NCBI GenBank assembly: GCA_035610365.1
Contig: CM069435.1
Span: 87,453,389-87,517,388 of the forward strand
Source of the DNA: Aquatica leii
Taxonomy: Eukaryota > Arthropoda > Insecta > Coleoptera > Lampyridae
Length of the DNA: 64,000 nt
Reading direction: 5' to 3'
The notes below the pieces were generated by a model that worked only from the letters and a program-made list of their open reading frames with translations, was not told the DNA's origin and ran no database searches. This document shows, piece by piece, positions 43,669 through 56,534 of this stretch. A program made the position numbers and the translations under genes. Each line of letters opens with the position of its first letter. Positions within the stretch are counted from its first letter, which is position 1.

Positions 43669-46528
43669 AATACATATATGTATTCTTACCATAACGAATC
43701 TCTCACAACCAATACATTTAAAATTGCAATTTATTTACTCACTACCAGTGTGGATGTAAGATACTTAAAGTGTAGAAACTTCTGAGCATCGATGGGTATT
43801 ATATATGCGGGCGGGCACATTTATCCAACTTCTACTCGAATCCAAGATTCAGTTATTCCTGAACTCTTACTGAAACCGAACCAATCTTATTAACGGACTC
43901 TAGTTATTCTTATTGACTACCTATACCGATTTTGCTTTACGATTTTAATCTGACCGGTTTGCGTTTTTCATTGCTCGATTTATTTCAAACCACTGCAAGA
44001 ACCGACCCGGTCATTCACTATAATTTTCTCACCAAAACGCTACGTTTAACTCCAAAATTGTTCATCTCATTATTCGTCGTTTTATCTTATTGTGTCAGTG
44101 ATTTTGTTCAATTTGGTAAGTTACACTTCTGTGATTATACTTGTGCAAGAAAATATAACTTACCTGAGTTGTTTGGAGGGGTCCATATCTGACAAACTTT
44201 TTGTGAGGGATTGTATAATTCATTCAGTGTAGTACTAAAAAGTAGTACAGGCTACTTCGCGATCCTGAGGGCAGTACAGTCGTTACATGCACCTTAAAAT
44301 AAGCACTAACCTGTAAATATATTTTAGTAAATTAATTTCCGGTTCGCAAAATTCATTATTGTACTAAATTAGTCAATCATCTTGTTATTCAATAGCGTAT
44401 ATCAAATTAAAGCGCACAACCTTGGCGCAAGCGTTTATTACGTTCTGTAATTCTATTTCTTTACCGGTTTTCGTCAATTTCCGTAAACTCATTTTATCTA
44501 TGCTCACCGTTAATTACTCCTGGGTAACTACCTACCGCTCCTGTCACTAACTGCCGAGTCTACAACCCGTAGTCACCCACTGTAAACTCAACATAATTCA
44601 CACGTTGACATATAGTAAGTATCGCCATTTTATACTAACGTTCACTTGTAGATTAATTCCGAAAACTACGCGACAAGAGTGGGATCCAACAAGATTTATT
44701 TTTTTTGTTAATTACATTGTTTAGTTTATGTTGTACATAAAGCTATTAATTATATAAGTTAATGTCTATTGTATCTATTGCGTTTATTATATTATATTCA
44801 GAACGTCGAATTCTTTTCAACGACAGCTACTTGGAGTTAGTAAGTCGCCTCCTTTTGTACCCAAAGACAGCTTACAATGTACAACTTGTGGATTACACCT
44901 ACGACTAGGCAAAATGCATACCCCACAATAACTATACTGAGATGTTTTTAACATAACAAGATGTCAAAAAAGAACTACTAGCCATAAAAAGCAAACCGTT
45001 GTTTTTGAAAAAAAAACAGTTGCCGTTCATGCCCAAAAAGTCTTATCTAATGCGGTTATGTTTGTTCTTGAATCGATTTTCTTGTCTTTAGCAGTATTAA
45101 TATTTCTTTCTAACTTTATCAGTCTGTTGATAAAATTAGTCAGTCGTGCCTGACAAATTTCTTTTGTTTTCTCTGCTTAGCGCAGGAAATATTTTCTCTA
45201 TCGAAAGTCGGTTCTGTAGTCTGCTACTACACTGTGCATAAAATAAAACAAAAAAATCATTTTTTTTGTGCTGCCAACATCGCGAACGTCAATATTCGTT
45301 CGTTAGTGTAGTTAAATAACAGGCAAAAAAAGCTTTCGAGTGGTAAAATAAAAACTAGAAATCCACATAAAACTAAGTGTCCAAAGTCAATTATTATATA
45401 AGCTCCTCTTTGAATTTTGTATGATAATTTAAACCAATGTATGAAGAGACAAGTTTACACGGCTCAAATTAGTAAAAGCGCAAAAATTCAAAAATTATGT
45501 AATGTATAATATAGGCATTAAAGATTAAAGTACATAGGAAAAAGTATAATTTTCAATTAATGTACAAAATTATAAATTTCTACTTATAACAAATAAATAC
45601 GTTTACAACTTTGTTAATTTAGTTACACAATTTATTTTTACAATGTATCAAATAACACTTGGAGGGAACAACTAAACATTTCAAACGCGTATAAACAAGG
45701 GCGTCATTAAGATTTACTTATTAACAAATTTGACGAACTAAAATTATGACATATTTTAAGGGAGTTTAAATAACATTCTGTATTAAAAAAAATAGGATGA
45801 TTCAGATAAAGAAGTCATCCTCCACACGAATATACACAAATGTTTTTCAAAGTATTGAAAAATACTATTTCGTCAAATGAATAGAAATTACAAAAACCTA
45901 AAACTGCGAATAAATTAACCAAAATGTCGAACGTTAAACTCAGGTCAAACTGAAGTATGTCATTTGTTTGTTGTAATACTGACTTGAAAATTTTAACCAA
46001 TAAAAAAAATTTATTCAAATTTAGCGCCTATTTGATGGGAGGGACTTAACTCTATCTTTTCGCCGTACAGAGAATAGAAGTAGTATGCGACAGGTCAAAA
46101 AGTTGTTTAAAAAATCTTGAAATTCAGTTAAAATTGAAAAACAAACTATGTTACAGTTAATCCCAAATTTGATAGATTTAGTAATAAATGTAGTACCAAT
46201 GTTATATTTCTAGTGATTTCTTTTATTTTTACAAAAAAGAATGTAATTTTACAAAAAGCAACACAAAAAATAATGTACGTGCTCTCGTCGAAAGTATCAT
46301 AGAATAACTCACTCACATGCAACACTCGGCCGTATGCTATGCCTTACTTTTGAAACAAACGAATGTTTAGATTTGCTGGTTTTGTTCTTGGCACAAATCA
46401 ACATATGCCTAAAAAGTAGGTCTTTGGCTATAACTTCGACGTTGTTTAAGTTGTTTTTTGAGCTGCAGATTGAATATATGGTTTAAGTTGTTTCAAAATA
46501 ACCATTTTAAAAAACTAAAAAAATTAAT
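43669..46528. other. Duplicated non-coding region (copy 1)
   Basis: Matches 54111-56234 at high identity. It contains short frames only, including a hydrophobic one at 43932-44192 that is interrupted differently in the other copy and so is unlikely to be a gene. Confidence 0.6.
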
Positions 46529-46756
46529 CTATCTAGATCGTACATCAATTGGTTTCTTACAATTGTAAGTCAATATTTCATAAACCAAAAAACGCGCTTT
46601 TTGGTTATTATACGGAATCCACAAACCTCTGTTGCCTAAAGGATAACTAAACACTTTTCCAATCACCATCTGGCCGTTATGGTTTAATCTTCCTATATTC
46701 AAAGTTTGTCCAACTTCAAAACCACCGACCACAAGATGACAGTTAGTTAACAATGG
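46529..46756 (-). pseudogene. DM9 gene fragment (exon 3 only), copy 1
   Basis: Encodes the second DM9 repeat (HLVVGGFEVGQTLNIGRLNH, YEILTYNCKKPIDVRS). It is cut off at 46756, where Penelope-like sequence begins. Exons 1 and 2 are absent. Confidence 0.85.
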
Positions 46757-46795
46757 CGGTTTTTAAAACCTCTTCTCACATACTCAGCATTTTAT

Positions 46796-47276
46796 TCAAC
46801 GTCTAGAAACTATAAAACTTGAACCCCAAGATCTGCTCGTGAGCTTTGATGTTACTTCACTTTTTACTAAAGTTCCTATTAAAGATTCGCTTATTATCAT
46901 CAAACAGATTCTGTCTCAACATGGCAAGGACTTGAGTTTGGTTCCTCTTATTGATAAGTATCTATCGTCTACTTACTTCCAATTTGATAACAAGTTTTAC
47001 GAACAAGTTTCTGATGCTGATATGGGTTCTCCTCTATCACCTGTTGTAGCTAACATTTTTATGAAATCTTTTGAAATCGAAAGTAATGGTTCTCTTCCAT
47101 TTCTTGACGTTCTTGTGACACGTAATCCCGACGGACTTCTGGGCCATTCTGTTTATCGCAAACCCACCCATACGGACAGAAACCTTCATGCCTCGTCTCA
47201 TCATCCTCCTGCACAGAAACGTTCTGTTATTGAATCTTTGGTTCATCTTTGGTGCCTTTTCTATTTGCCAACCTGA
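46796..47276 (+). pseudogene. Penelope reverse transcriptase fragment
   Basis: Reads LLVSFDVTSLFTKVPI (RT motif with first catalytic Asp) and DADMGSPLSPVVANIFM (the conserved G-x-PLSP motif). It then jumps from MKSFE to IESNGSLPFLDVLVTRN: the segment with the YVDD catalytic pair is deleted. The RKPTHTDRNLH motif follows. A frame change near 47270 leads to the endonuclease frame. Confidence 0.88.
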
Positions 47277-47847
47277 GAATCTAGACTCGGAACTCCGTCA
47301 TCTTACTAGAACCTTAGTGAACAATGGTTATGTAAAGCGAGATATTTATAGAGTTATTAATCGTCGTCTACATCCACGTACTCGATTATCTAAGGACATT
47401 TCTACTCTCGAATCCAACCTGAATTTGGCCTTTCTACCCTACATTCACAAGGTTACAGATCAAATAGGGAAACTTCTTCGTAAGAATGGTATTAAACCCA
47501 TATTTAACTCGACAGGCAAAATCTTTCAGATTCTTCCTTCTCCCAAAGACAAATTTCCTACACTTTCATCTCAAGGTGTATATCAAATTCCTTGTTCGTG
47601 TGGTTTAATTTACATTGGTGAAACCGGCCGATCCGTCATTACTCGCATTTCAGAACATGATTGTTGTATAAGGAAACGGTATATTTCCAACTCTGCGGTT
47701 GCTGAACATCATTTTACTACAGGTCGCAAGATAGATTTTGATAATGTTTCGTTGATTGCCAAATCTCCATTCTTTTTCAACAGGAAATTCCGGGAAAGCA
47801 TAGAAATCATCTGGCTTGATTCACAAGTTCATTACCTAACTCGGTAG
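47188..47847 (+). pseudogene. Penelope GIY-YIG endonuclease domain
   Basis: After a linker (SKDISTLESNLNLAFLPYIH), the GIY-YIG core is GVYQIPCSCGLIYIGETGRS with the catalytic Arg in ITRISEHD. The downstream SAVAEHHFTTGRKIDFDN (conserved A-E-H) and SIEIIWL (catalytic Glu) follow. The domain itself appears whole; the upstream RT frame is different, so no joint product is possible. Confidence 0.88.
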
Positions 47848-48005
47848 TGGTTCTTTGTTAGATTCGTTTGCCTTTTCAAGTTATCGTTTTCTTTCTTACC
47901 TTTTCAGAGTTTAGATTATGGCTTGTTTTACAAGTGTATAACCTAACGTTTGAGAAGTTCTTAGTTAGATTTCGGTTACTTGTTTGAGTTTTGCGATTTA
48001 TTTCA

Positions 48006-48056
48006 CGCCCTGATGAAGCCCCTTACGAAAGTGGGCGAAACGTTGGCAACTTCGGT
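48006..48056 (+). ncRNA. Hammerhead-ribozyme-like motif of the Penelope element
   Basis: CTGATGA at 48010-48016 is followed by a stem II (gccc...gggc, with loop ccttacgaaagt or similar) and then GAAA and cgttggcaac, a short stem III (gtt/aac). A TTC cleavage triplet follows, with ggt able to pair with the bases before CTGATGA. This is the minimal type I layout known from Penelope-like elements. Stem I is short and activity is unproven. Confidence 0.65.
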
Positions 48057-48130
48057 TACAACAACAATGACACGGTCCAAACCCGGAAGACATTCTTATC
48101 TTAGTATAGATTGCGGCCGTGGAAGCCTTC

Positions 48131-48640
48131 GCTATTACACAATTTAATTAATTTGAATTTAAAGCGTAATCATTAATTAATAATGCAGTTAATAAATCCA
48201 AGCTGACTCACCAAATCAAATGTTACGTAATTGCAGATCTATTAACAGCACATTCTTTACTTAAATGTTGAGCTTTCTCTAAAACAAAATTACATCAAAA
48301 TCACGAATCAAAATATCCCAACGGAATTAAAAACAAATCTAAATCGAAAAATAAAAAACGTGAAACATAAAAAAAGGCATAAAACCAAAATCATGAAACC
48401 AAAAGGCCCTAAACATGAATAATAAGGATAGTATTGCGTCACATTACGAAATTACTAAACATGCTGAATTCAATAGAAAAATCATATCGAAATGAAGATA
48501 AACTTACTAGTAATTAGTTGGAAAGAAGAAAAATTAACTTGTATACGTTTTTGCGCCACTGTTAAGAAAATTTTCTTCCTTTCATCACATAAGACGTACC
48601 AAACTTAACGTGGTTAAAAACGGAAGTGTCGAACAAAGGT
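48131..48640. other. Duplicated non-coding region
   Basis: Matches 56964-57550 with a small deletion. No gene seen. Confidence 0.6.
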
Positions 48641-49344
48641 CAGCGCTGCCAGATTCATTTTGGATCAAGACGCCAACATCACAACAAAAAGTAACCAAAA
48701 GTAGCCAACTTTGCTTACACCGTGAGTGGGGGTATTATAAACTTTTAGTTTGTAAAAAAGTCCTTAGATAGCAACTGTGTATTAACGTCTATTTGAGGCC
48801 AAATCTTAGAGATTTTCTTAAAACAAAATTTAAAAACAGTAAATATAGGTTTTCATCCTACTTAAATTTCAATCTAATCTATTCAGAGAATATTCAGCGT
48901 TAATTAAATTTTTTAGAAATACGTAATTATCTGAAAATATACATTTTAAAATCAGTCTTTTTATTTCTCAAGTCAGTGCGCATGATTAAACACAAAGCTT
49001 AAAAGTTTTGAAGTAGCAGCTTAATAGCAGCCACTTTAGAAGCTTGTGAATTTTTACCAAAACTAATACAAATGAGCCATTATTGTTGAGGTTAGATCAA
49101 CTCAGTGACGTATGCAGACATTAACCGGGGTGTCAAAACAACAAATTACCAGAGAAAATTCCTAAATTATTATATTCCAACCTATTGTTTTAGCTTTAAC
49201 ACTTATGAAAAGTCATAAGAATGACGCCGCAAAAAGTTAGAAATAGCCAAAGTTTTTTGCAGTGCGCCAATTCAAAATTTTGAACGCCAAGCTGGTCTCA
49301 ATAGTAGCCAATTTGGCGAAAAGTAGCCAAATCTGGCAGCGCTG
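48641..49344. mobile_element. hAT-type MITE, 704 bp
   Basis: Ends are CAGCGCTGCCAGATT and its exact inverse. An 8-bp duplication ACAAAGGT lies on both sides (48633-48640 and 49345-49352). The duplicate copy at about 57535 has a single uninterrupted ACAAAGGT. No transposase; interior has tagccaa repeats near both ends. Confidence 0.9.
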
Positions 49345-49749
49345 ACAAAGGTCGATTGTAGAAAGCAACACAACGCGACGTTGCCAAACTATATAAATTT
49401 AAATGCAAGATTGGTTAAAATAGGCGAATGCAAAAATTGAATTTTTAAATGTAATGAATTCTAACGGGACGTTACACTTTGAACACTTTTAAAAGAATCT
49501 CTTCTCTGTTTTGATTAGATTTTCAAGAGCAAATTGTTTCATACTTGTCTAATACTTATACATATAGAGCTCATATTCCAAAAAGTAGATTTGCTTTTTT
49601 CGTCTTGTTTTACAACAAACATTTGCAAAAACTTACACTTGTTCAAATGTGCTCTTAGCAAGGGGCATCTTTGAACATCACTAGGTGTTTAAATCTTACT
49701 TGGGACACTTTTATCACAAATAAAAACAATACGTAAGATAATATTTGTT

Positions 49750-50640
49750 TTTTTTATATTAAATGTATAAAAGAAAAGTTACAGCGTTTTCAGTCAACGG
49801 TTACAGGCACATCAGAATTGCCGCAGATTAAATCGAGACTGGTTAAAACTATGTGTAAATAAAGACGAGGTTCTTTCAGTGCCTCAAACTCTGCATGGAG
49901 AATGCAATTGTTTAACTACATCTTCCATTTCCACAACAGATATATCTTTTACTAGAAGAAAATAATAAACAAGATTTTTGTTCTTTTTTTCTAAAAAAAA
50001 ATCAGATTCTTTATCTCTACATATTCCTCTGAGAAAAGGTCGTTATCAAAGTTATCATGCGTGAAAAAATTGTCACTTTCAGTAGATGTTTTAATTGGGT
50101 TCAAAACTTTTCTTGTAATCTTGTTTTTTCTGTGCTTCTATCTGCTGTTGTTCTAGAGCTTCCTTTTTAAGGGTTTTGGTAAATTTTTTTGACGAATTCT
50201 TTTCCTTCTACAATATTTCACTTCTACGTGGTGCTGTTGGATATGGATGTACAAGATCGGGTGAAATAAGTGAATTGCAAGAACTAATTGCTACATCTTG
50301 TGTGAGCCACAATATGTTTCATTGTTTTCAGAAATAATGCTAAAGTCATCTATTCACTACTTGGACTATTCGCCAGACTTAGGCTTCCTTGTGGTGCCCC
50401 AAACATGAGAATATGATGATATCTTGGTCGAGAGAAATTAAACATTGGTGGTATAGTAACAGCTTGTTCTACTGAACCCTTTCTCAGTAATAATGTATGG
50501 TGCCCGAACAACGGTCATTACACCAGTTTTGTCAAATTTGAAAATTCTGCTAGCAGAAAATGGATATTTCTCAAGAATTCTACTATAGTTGTCAAAAAAT
50601 TTCATAACTTGTACTCAATCAAAGCTTGTAGTACATCTTG
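49750..50640 (-). pseudogene. pogo/Tigger-type transposase remnant, copy 1
   Basis: 50620-50341 encodes part of the DDE core (same sequence as 61070-60774: FEKYPFSASRIFIVDKTGVM), with deletions here. 50290-50060 encodes the basic tail (GRKR-type). This is the empty site for the 2.2-kb TIR element found in the other copy (ctaattgctacatc at about 50284-50297). No catalytic activity is possible. Confidence 0.7.
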
Positions 50641-51282
50641 ATAGACTATATTCGTTCGTTAGAGCAGCTACGTAATGAGCGAAAAAAGCTCTAGGGTAGC
50701 AAAATGAAAACTAGAAATCCAAATAAAACTAAGTGTTCAAAATCAATTATTAAATTACAACTAGTATGCAGCAAGTCAAAAAGTCATTTAAAAAATATTG
50801 AAAATCAGATAAAATTGAAAAAAAAACTATGTTAAAATTAATGTCATATTTGACAGATTTACTAATAAATGTAGTACCAACATTATAATTCTGATGCTTT
50901 TTTTATTTTTTCAAAAAAGAATGTAATTTTACAAAAGGCAGCACAAAAAATAATGTAGATACGTACTCTCGCCGAAAGTATCATAGCATAACTTACTCAC
51001 ATGCAATACTCGGTCGTGCGGAATCGCGTCGCATTAAAGTTCGTTATGCTATACCTTACTTTCGACCCTTGTTACGTAAATTACTATTAAGCGCACGATA
51101 TTTTAAGAATTGTCAAAAAGAAACCACGAATGCCAAGACTTGCTGGTTTCGTTCTTGAACAAGTCAACATTTGTCCAAAAAGTAGGTTTTTGGCTATAAC
51201 TTCGATGTCGTTTTCAAGTTGTGTTTTGAGCTGCAGATTGGATATATGGTTTAAGTTGTTTTAAAAAACTAAAAAAAATTAT

Positions 51283-51970
51283 TTATTCAGATCGTACATC
51301 AATTGATTTCTTACAATTGTAAGTCAATATTTCATAAAACAAAAAATTTGCTTCTTGGTTATTATCCGGAATCCATAAACCCCTGTTACCTAAAGGATAA
51401 CTAAACACTTTTCCAATCACCGTCCGGCCGTTATGGTTCACTCTTCCTATATTCAAAGTTTGTCCAACTTCAGAACCACCGACCACGAGATGACAGTTAG
51501 TTAACAATGGCGTCTCTTCGTTTTTAGTCGCAACCCAAGAAACCGTACTTTGGTCGTGGCTACACAATATCTACAATCGAAAAAACCGTAGTAGTAATAT
51601 TTAGATTGTACTTAGATATACCTTAATGTTCTTAGCAAATTCTAAGCGTTTATTGTAAGCAGACGCGGTTGCTGTGAGACAACCGTAGTAAATCGTAGCA
51701 GGTAATAGTTCGTACTCTTTACTGTAGACCTGACCAATATATGTCGGGTTTCCATTTTTATCAGTACCACCTTTGACTGCGTCATGCGGAATGTCTCCAA
51801 AATATTCTTTCCAATAGTATCCTACAATCTTATTTTTTAAGGTGCAGCAATCAGAAAAGCATCGTACCTATAGTAGTTCCGTTCTTACTGCAGTTACACG
51901 TAATGCTGCAGGTGATTACAACGTCGATTTTTAACAATATACACAACACGATAGTTAGAAATAGCGCCAT
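51283..51970 (-). CDS. Secreted DM9-repeat (DUF3421) protein, 196 aa, intact (copy 1)
   Basis: Three exons: 51970-51868, 51821-51622 and 51570-51283, introns of 46 and 51 bp with GT-AG borders. It has a signal peptide (MALFLTIVLCILLKIDVVIT) and a short Cys-rich start (CSITCNC). The first DM9 repeat is YYWKEYFGDIPHDAVKGGTD then PTYIGQVYSKEYELLPATIY. The second is HLVVGGSEVGQTLNIGR, then FYEILTYNC with a charged tail ending DVRSE. All phases fit. Predicted extracellular carbohydrate-binding or defence protein by family. It is nearly identical to the gene at 61.8 kb through the block duplication and more distant from those at 25.5 and 31.5 kb. Confidence 0.88.
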
Positions 51971-52002
51971 TATTTTGTTGTGGCAGTTGGCAATCGACGT
52001 TG

Positions 52003-52010
52003 TATTTATA
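52003..52010 (-). promoter_or_regulatory. TATA box of the DM9 gene (copy 1)
   Basis: TATAAATA on the minus strand, about 40 bp upstream of ATG 51970. Identical in the copy at 62.48 kb and mutated to TATAATTA in the dead copy near 56.55 kb. Confidence 0.65.
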
Positions 52011-52440
52011 GTACGACTGTAAAAAGTTAACGGGTTTATCATTATTTTATCTTGTATACGGTGATTACCCTAATAAAAAAATATTTATTTTTTGTTTCTT
52101 GTGGATTGGTACAGCAACAAGAAAAAATAGATAACACCAAAAAAATAAACATTAAGAGATGACAATAGAAACACCTTTGAACACTCAATAGCAAATTTTT
52201 TCATGCATTGTGTAATGCTCATACTTATAGAGCTCTTATTGCCGTGAGTACATTTGTTGTTTTTTTCTTGTTTTACAGCAAACATTTACAAAGCCTTACA
52301 CTTATTCAAAGGTGCTTTTGGCAGGGGGCACCTTTGAACACCACTGTGGGCGTCTTTATCTCTTTATACCTTACTGGGGACACCTTTAACTCAAATAAAA
52401 ACAATAAGTGAAATAATTATATTTGTTTTTTTTTATATTA
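52011..52440. other. Duplicated upstream region of the DM9 gene (copy 1)
   Basis: Matches 62491-62930 at high identity. It contains repeated gggcacctttaa-type motifs (ctttgaacac, ggacacctttaac) but no gene. Confidence 0.5.
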
Positions 52441-52449
52441 AATGCATAA

Positions 52450-53040
52450 AGTTATCGCAGATTAAATCGAGAGTGGTTAAAATTATGTGTAAATAAAGAC
52501 AAGGTTCTTTCAGTCCTTTTAACTTTGGATAGAGAATGGAATTTTTTAACTATATTTTCCATTTCCACAATAGATATATCTTCTACCAGAAGAAAATGAA
52601 ATTATTGTCCCTTTTTTCTCAAAAACTAAACTTGTAGCCCGCAATGATTTTTTTTTAAATTTGACCAACATGGTGCACTTTTGTTTGTTTGGTATAAAAC
52701 TTAACAAATACGAAGTCATTAGTAACCAATTTATTTTCCATATTCAATCTGACAATCAGATTCACGTCTTCTACTTCTGATAAAGAGTCGTTCTCAGAGT
52801 CATCATTCTTGTAAAAATTGTCACTCTCACTAGACGTTTAAATTGAGTTCAAAACTTTTCTTGTAACCTTCTTGTTTTTTTGTGCTGTTTTTCTAGGGCG
52901 TTCTTTTTAGGAATTTCAATAAAAATTTTGAATGGCTCATTTTTCTTCCACAATATTTTTTCACTTCTAGGCGGTGCTGTTAGATATGGGCGTACAAGGT
53001 CGGGTGAAATAACTGAATTGCAAGAACTAGTTGAAATAAG
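52450..53040 (-). pseudogene. pogo transposase C-terminal remnant
   Basis: Homologous to 62934-63540. The minus strand encodes the basic tail and following region of a pogo-type transposase in broken frames. Similarity ends at about 53050. Confidence 0.5.
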
Positions 53041-53050
53041 TTGAGTTAAT

Positions 53051-53965
53051 TAAATTGTTTCAGGAAAACAGTACGGTTATAAACGCGATTATAACTTTTA
53101 TCGTTGCAACGGTAGTTTACTAGTTACCGTTAGAAGCATTAAAACCTTGTTTTCTTTCGTTTATTTTTTTAAAGTAAGATAAACGCAAAGATGTCAAATT
53201 ACAAATTACACATTTTATTTGTCAAACTATGTTAAAAAGTAATAAAAATGCAGTTCTTACTCATACACACATACGCATTTTGGTACAAATAACAACACAT
53301 TGTTTATCTTTTATTTATGAAATGACATACAAAATGACCGAGGATTAATCATCGTTACCCAAAGATTTACTTTCTTCAGGTTTCTGCTCAACCTCATCTG
53401 TGTCACCATTTTTTAATGTAAACGTCAAACTTTTCACAACATTATCGGTTGAACCATCTGACTTTCACATGTAACACATAATTGCAGTGTTTTTCCTAAT
53501 CTTAATTTGTTAAATCAAAAAATACTAGCTTTTTAATAGCTATACCTCGTTGTGCGAATTATTCAATGCAACTTTTCTTTTTACGGAAATCCATATAAAT
53601 TCAAATAAATTAAGTTTATGTATATTACAGCATTTCTTGTAATGAAATCAAAGTCTTAAAACTACAAGGATTTTTTTTGCAGCAGCAGGAGTTTTAGAAT
53701 CGTTTTTAATTGAATATATTGATTGACAAGCTACTTGTTATTTATCGAACAAATAAATCAATGACACTACGAACTAAATTTCGTGCTTCGGAATGAACAA
53801 TTTTTTTGGGTTTTCTTTTCTATGGATTAAAACTGTCATAGAAAACGTTACCTTAATAGAATAAGAAATATATTACAACTAATGATTCGCCAATAATATT
53901 GCAGTACAACTAGTCATATAGGATCTTTAAATTAGACAACACCTCGTACACATAAACAGTGAAAA
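53051..53965. other. Non-coding stretch between the two duplicated blocks
   Basis: No gene or recognisable element. It is AT-rich and has no counterpart elsewhere in the window that I could see. Confidence 0.45.
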
Positions 53966-56234
53966 AGTTACATTCAATAAATTACCGTTGGTGAATACAA
54001 TAAAAAATTGTCAATTATTACAAAATTATGATGATTTCACAATAATGAAACAAAGCGCGCCGTTTAAAACTTGTTACATAATACAATACGGGTGATCAAA
54101 TTTGCTATAATAATATATGTATTCTTACCATAGCGAATCTCTCACAACCAATGCATTTAAAATCGCAATTTATTTACCCACTAAAAGTGTGGATCTAAGA
54201 TACTTAAAATGTAGAAACTTCTGAGCATCGATGAGTATTATATATGCGGGCGGGCACATTTATCCAACTTTTAGTCGAATCCAAGATTCAGTTATTTCTG
54301 AATTCTTACTGAAACCAAACCAATCTTATTAACCGATTCTAGTTATTCTTATTGACTACCTGTACTGATTTTGCTTTACGATTTTAATCTGACCGGTTTG
54401 CGTTTTTTATTGCTCAATTTATTTCAAACCACTGCAAGAACCGACCCGGTCTTTCACTATGATTTTCTCACCAAAACGCTACGTTTAACTCCAAAATTGT
54501 TCATCCCATTATTTGTCGTTTCATCTTATTGTGTCAGTGATTTTGTTCAAAAACTTTTTGTGAGGGGTTGTACAACCGCTTCAGTGTAGTACAAAAAAGT
54601 TGTACAGACTATTTCGCGATCCTGAGGGCAGTACAGTCGTTACACGCACCTTAAAATAAGCACTAACGTGTAAATATATTTTAGTAAATTAATTACCGGT
54701 TCGCAAAATTCATTATTGTATTAAATTAGTCATCTTGTCATTCAATAGCGTATATCAAATTAAAGCGCACAACCTTGGCGCAAGCGTTAATTACGTCCTG
54801 TAATTCTATTTCTCCACCGGTTTTCGTCAATTTCAGTAAACTTATTTTATCTATGATCACCGTTAATTACTCCTGAATAACACCCTACCGCTCCTGTAAC
54901 TAATTGCCGAATCTACAACCCGAAGTCACCCACTGTAAACTCAACATAATTCACACGTTGACGTATAGTAAGTATCGCCATTTTATATATTTTATATATT
55001 CATCTGTAGATTAATTCCGGAAACTACGCGACAAGAGTGAGATCCAACAAAATTTATTTTTTTTTGTTAATTACATTGTTTAGTTTATGTTGTATATAAA
55101 GCTATTAGTTATATAACTTAATTTCTATTCTATCTATTGCGTTTATTATATTATATTCAGAACGTCGAATTCTTTTCAACGACAGCTACTTGGGGTTAGT
55201 AAGTCGCCTGCTTTTGTACCCAAAGACAGCTTACAATGTACAAATTGTGGATTACACCTACGACTAGGCAAAATTCATACCCCACAATAACAAGATGTCA
55301 AAAAAGAAATCCTAGCCAAAAAAAGCAAACCGTTGATTGTGAAAAAAAAACAGTTGCCGTTCATGCCCAAAAAGTTTTATCTAATACGGTTATGTTTGTT
55401 CTTGATCGATTTTCTTGTCTTTATCAGTATTAATATTTCTTTCTAACTTTATCAGTCTGTTGATAAAATTAGTCAGTCGTGCCTGACAAATTTCTTTTGT
55501 TTTCTCTGCTTAGCGCAGAAAATATTTTCTCTATCGAGAGTCGGTTCTGTAGTCTGCTACTGCACTGTGCATAAAATAAAACAAAAAAATTATTTTTTTG
55601 TGCTGCCAACATTGCAAACGTCAATATTTGTTCGTTAGTGTAGTTTTGCAACAGACGAAAAAAGCTCTAAAATGTCAAAGTAAAAATTAGAAATCCTCAT
55701 AAAACTAAGTGTTCAAAGTCAATTATTATATTAGAACTAGTATGCGACAGGTCAAAAAGTCATTTAAAAAATCTTGAAATTCAGTTAAAATTGAAAAACA
55801 AACTATGTTACAGTTAATGCCAAATTTGACAGATTTAGTAATAAATGTAGTACCAATGTTATATTTGTGGTGTTTTCTTTTATTTTTACAAAAAAGTATG
55901 TAATTTTACAAAAAGCAACACAAAAAATAATGTACGTGCTCTCGTCGAAAGTATCATAGAATAACTCACTCACATGCAACACTCGGCCGTAAGGCCTCGC
56001 GTTGCATTAACGTTATGCTATGCCTTACTTTCGAAACAAACGAATGTTTAGATTTGCTGGTTTCGTTTTTGACACAAATTAACATATGAAATTAACATAT
56101 GCTTAAAAAGTAGGTCTTTGGCTTTCGACGGCGTTTAAGTTGTGTTTTGAGTTGGAGATTGGATATATGGTTTAAGCTGTTTCAAAATAACTAAATTTAA
56201 TAAACTAAAAAAATGAATCTATCTAGATCGTACA

Positions 56235-56530
56235 TCAATTGGTTTCTTACAATTGTAAGTCAATATTTCATAAAACAAAAAACGCGCTTTTTGGTTATTA
56301 TCCGGAATCCACAAACCTATGTTGCCTAAAGTTTGTCCAACTTCAAAACCACCGACCACGAGATCACAGTTAGTTAACAATGGCGTCTTTTTGTTTTGAG
56401 TAGCAACCCAAGAAAGCGTGCTTTGGTCGTGGCTTACACGGAGCGCTACAGGTGATTGCAGCGTCGATTTTTAACAATGGACACAACATGATAGTTAAAA
56501 ATAGTGCCATTGTTTTGTTGTGGCAGTTGG
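56235..56530 (-). pseudogene. DM9 gene remnant (exon 3 fused to exon 1), copy 2
   Basis: Exon 3 (YEILTYNCKKPIDVRS end) has lost an internal piece: the GQTLNIGR region joins directly to the LWIPDNN region. At about 56433 it abuts the start exon (signal peptide region, 56440-56510), with exon 2 and both introns gone. The TATA box is also mutated. Its partner in copy 1 is the fragment at 46529. Confidence 0.82.
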
Positions 56531-56534
56531 TAAT

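Larger units (their letters stand above)
46757..48130 (+). mobile_element. Penelope-like retroelement, 5'-truncated, with internal deletion
   Basis: Contains a Penelope-type reverse transcriptase piece, a GIY-YIG endonuclease and a hammerhead-like motif near the 3' end. It begins abruptly in the RT coding region (5' truncation). Relative to the duplicate copy, the sequence corresponding to 56406-56963 is missing at this spot, so insertion was accompanied by a deletion. Confidence 0.88.
42838..53050. repeat. Tandem segmental duplication, copy 1
   Basis: Collinear with 53966-63560: 42838-42979 matches 53966-54110, 43668-46756 matches 54110-56405, 48130-48640 matches 56964-57550, 49345-50640 matches 57545-61085, and 50640-53050 matches 61085-63560. 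Each copy has one dead and one intact DM9 gene and pogo transposase pieces. Differences are mainly the insertions annotated below. Confidence 0.85.

Noticed and set aside
43932..44192. 86-codon hydrophobic frame, with a counterpart at 54371-54589
   Set aside because: The frame is interrupted differently in the duplicate and has no domain or signal that I can recognise.
46757..48130. Penelope-like element as a host telomerase or RT-related gene
   Set aside because: The GIY-YIG domain, the hammerhead-like motif, 5' truncation and deletion of the catalytic RT segment mark it as a dead retroelement.
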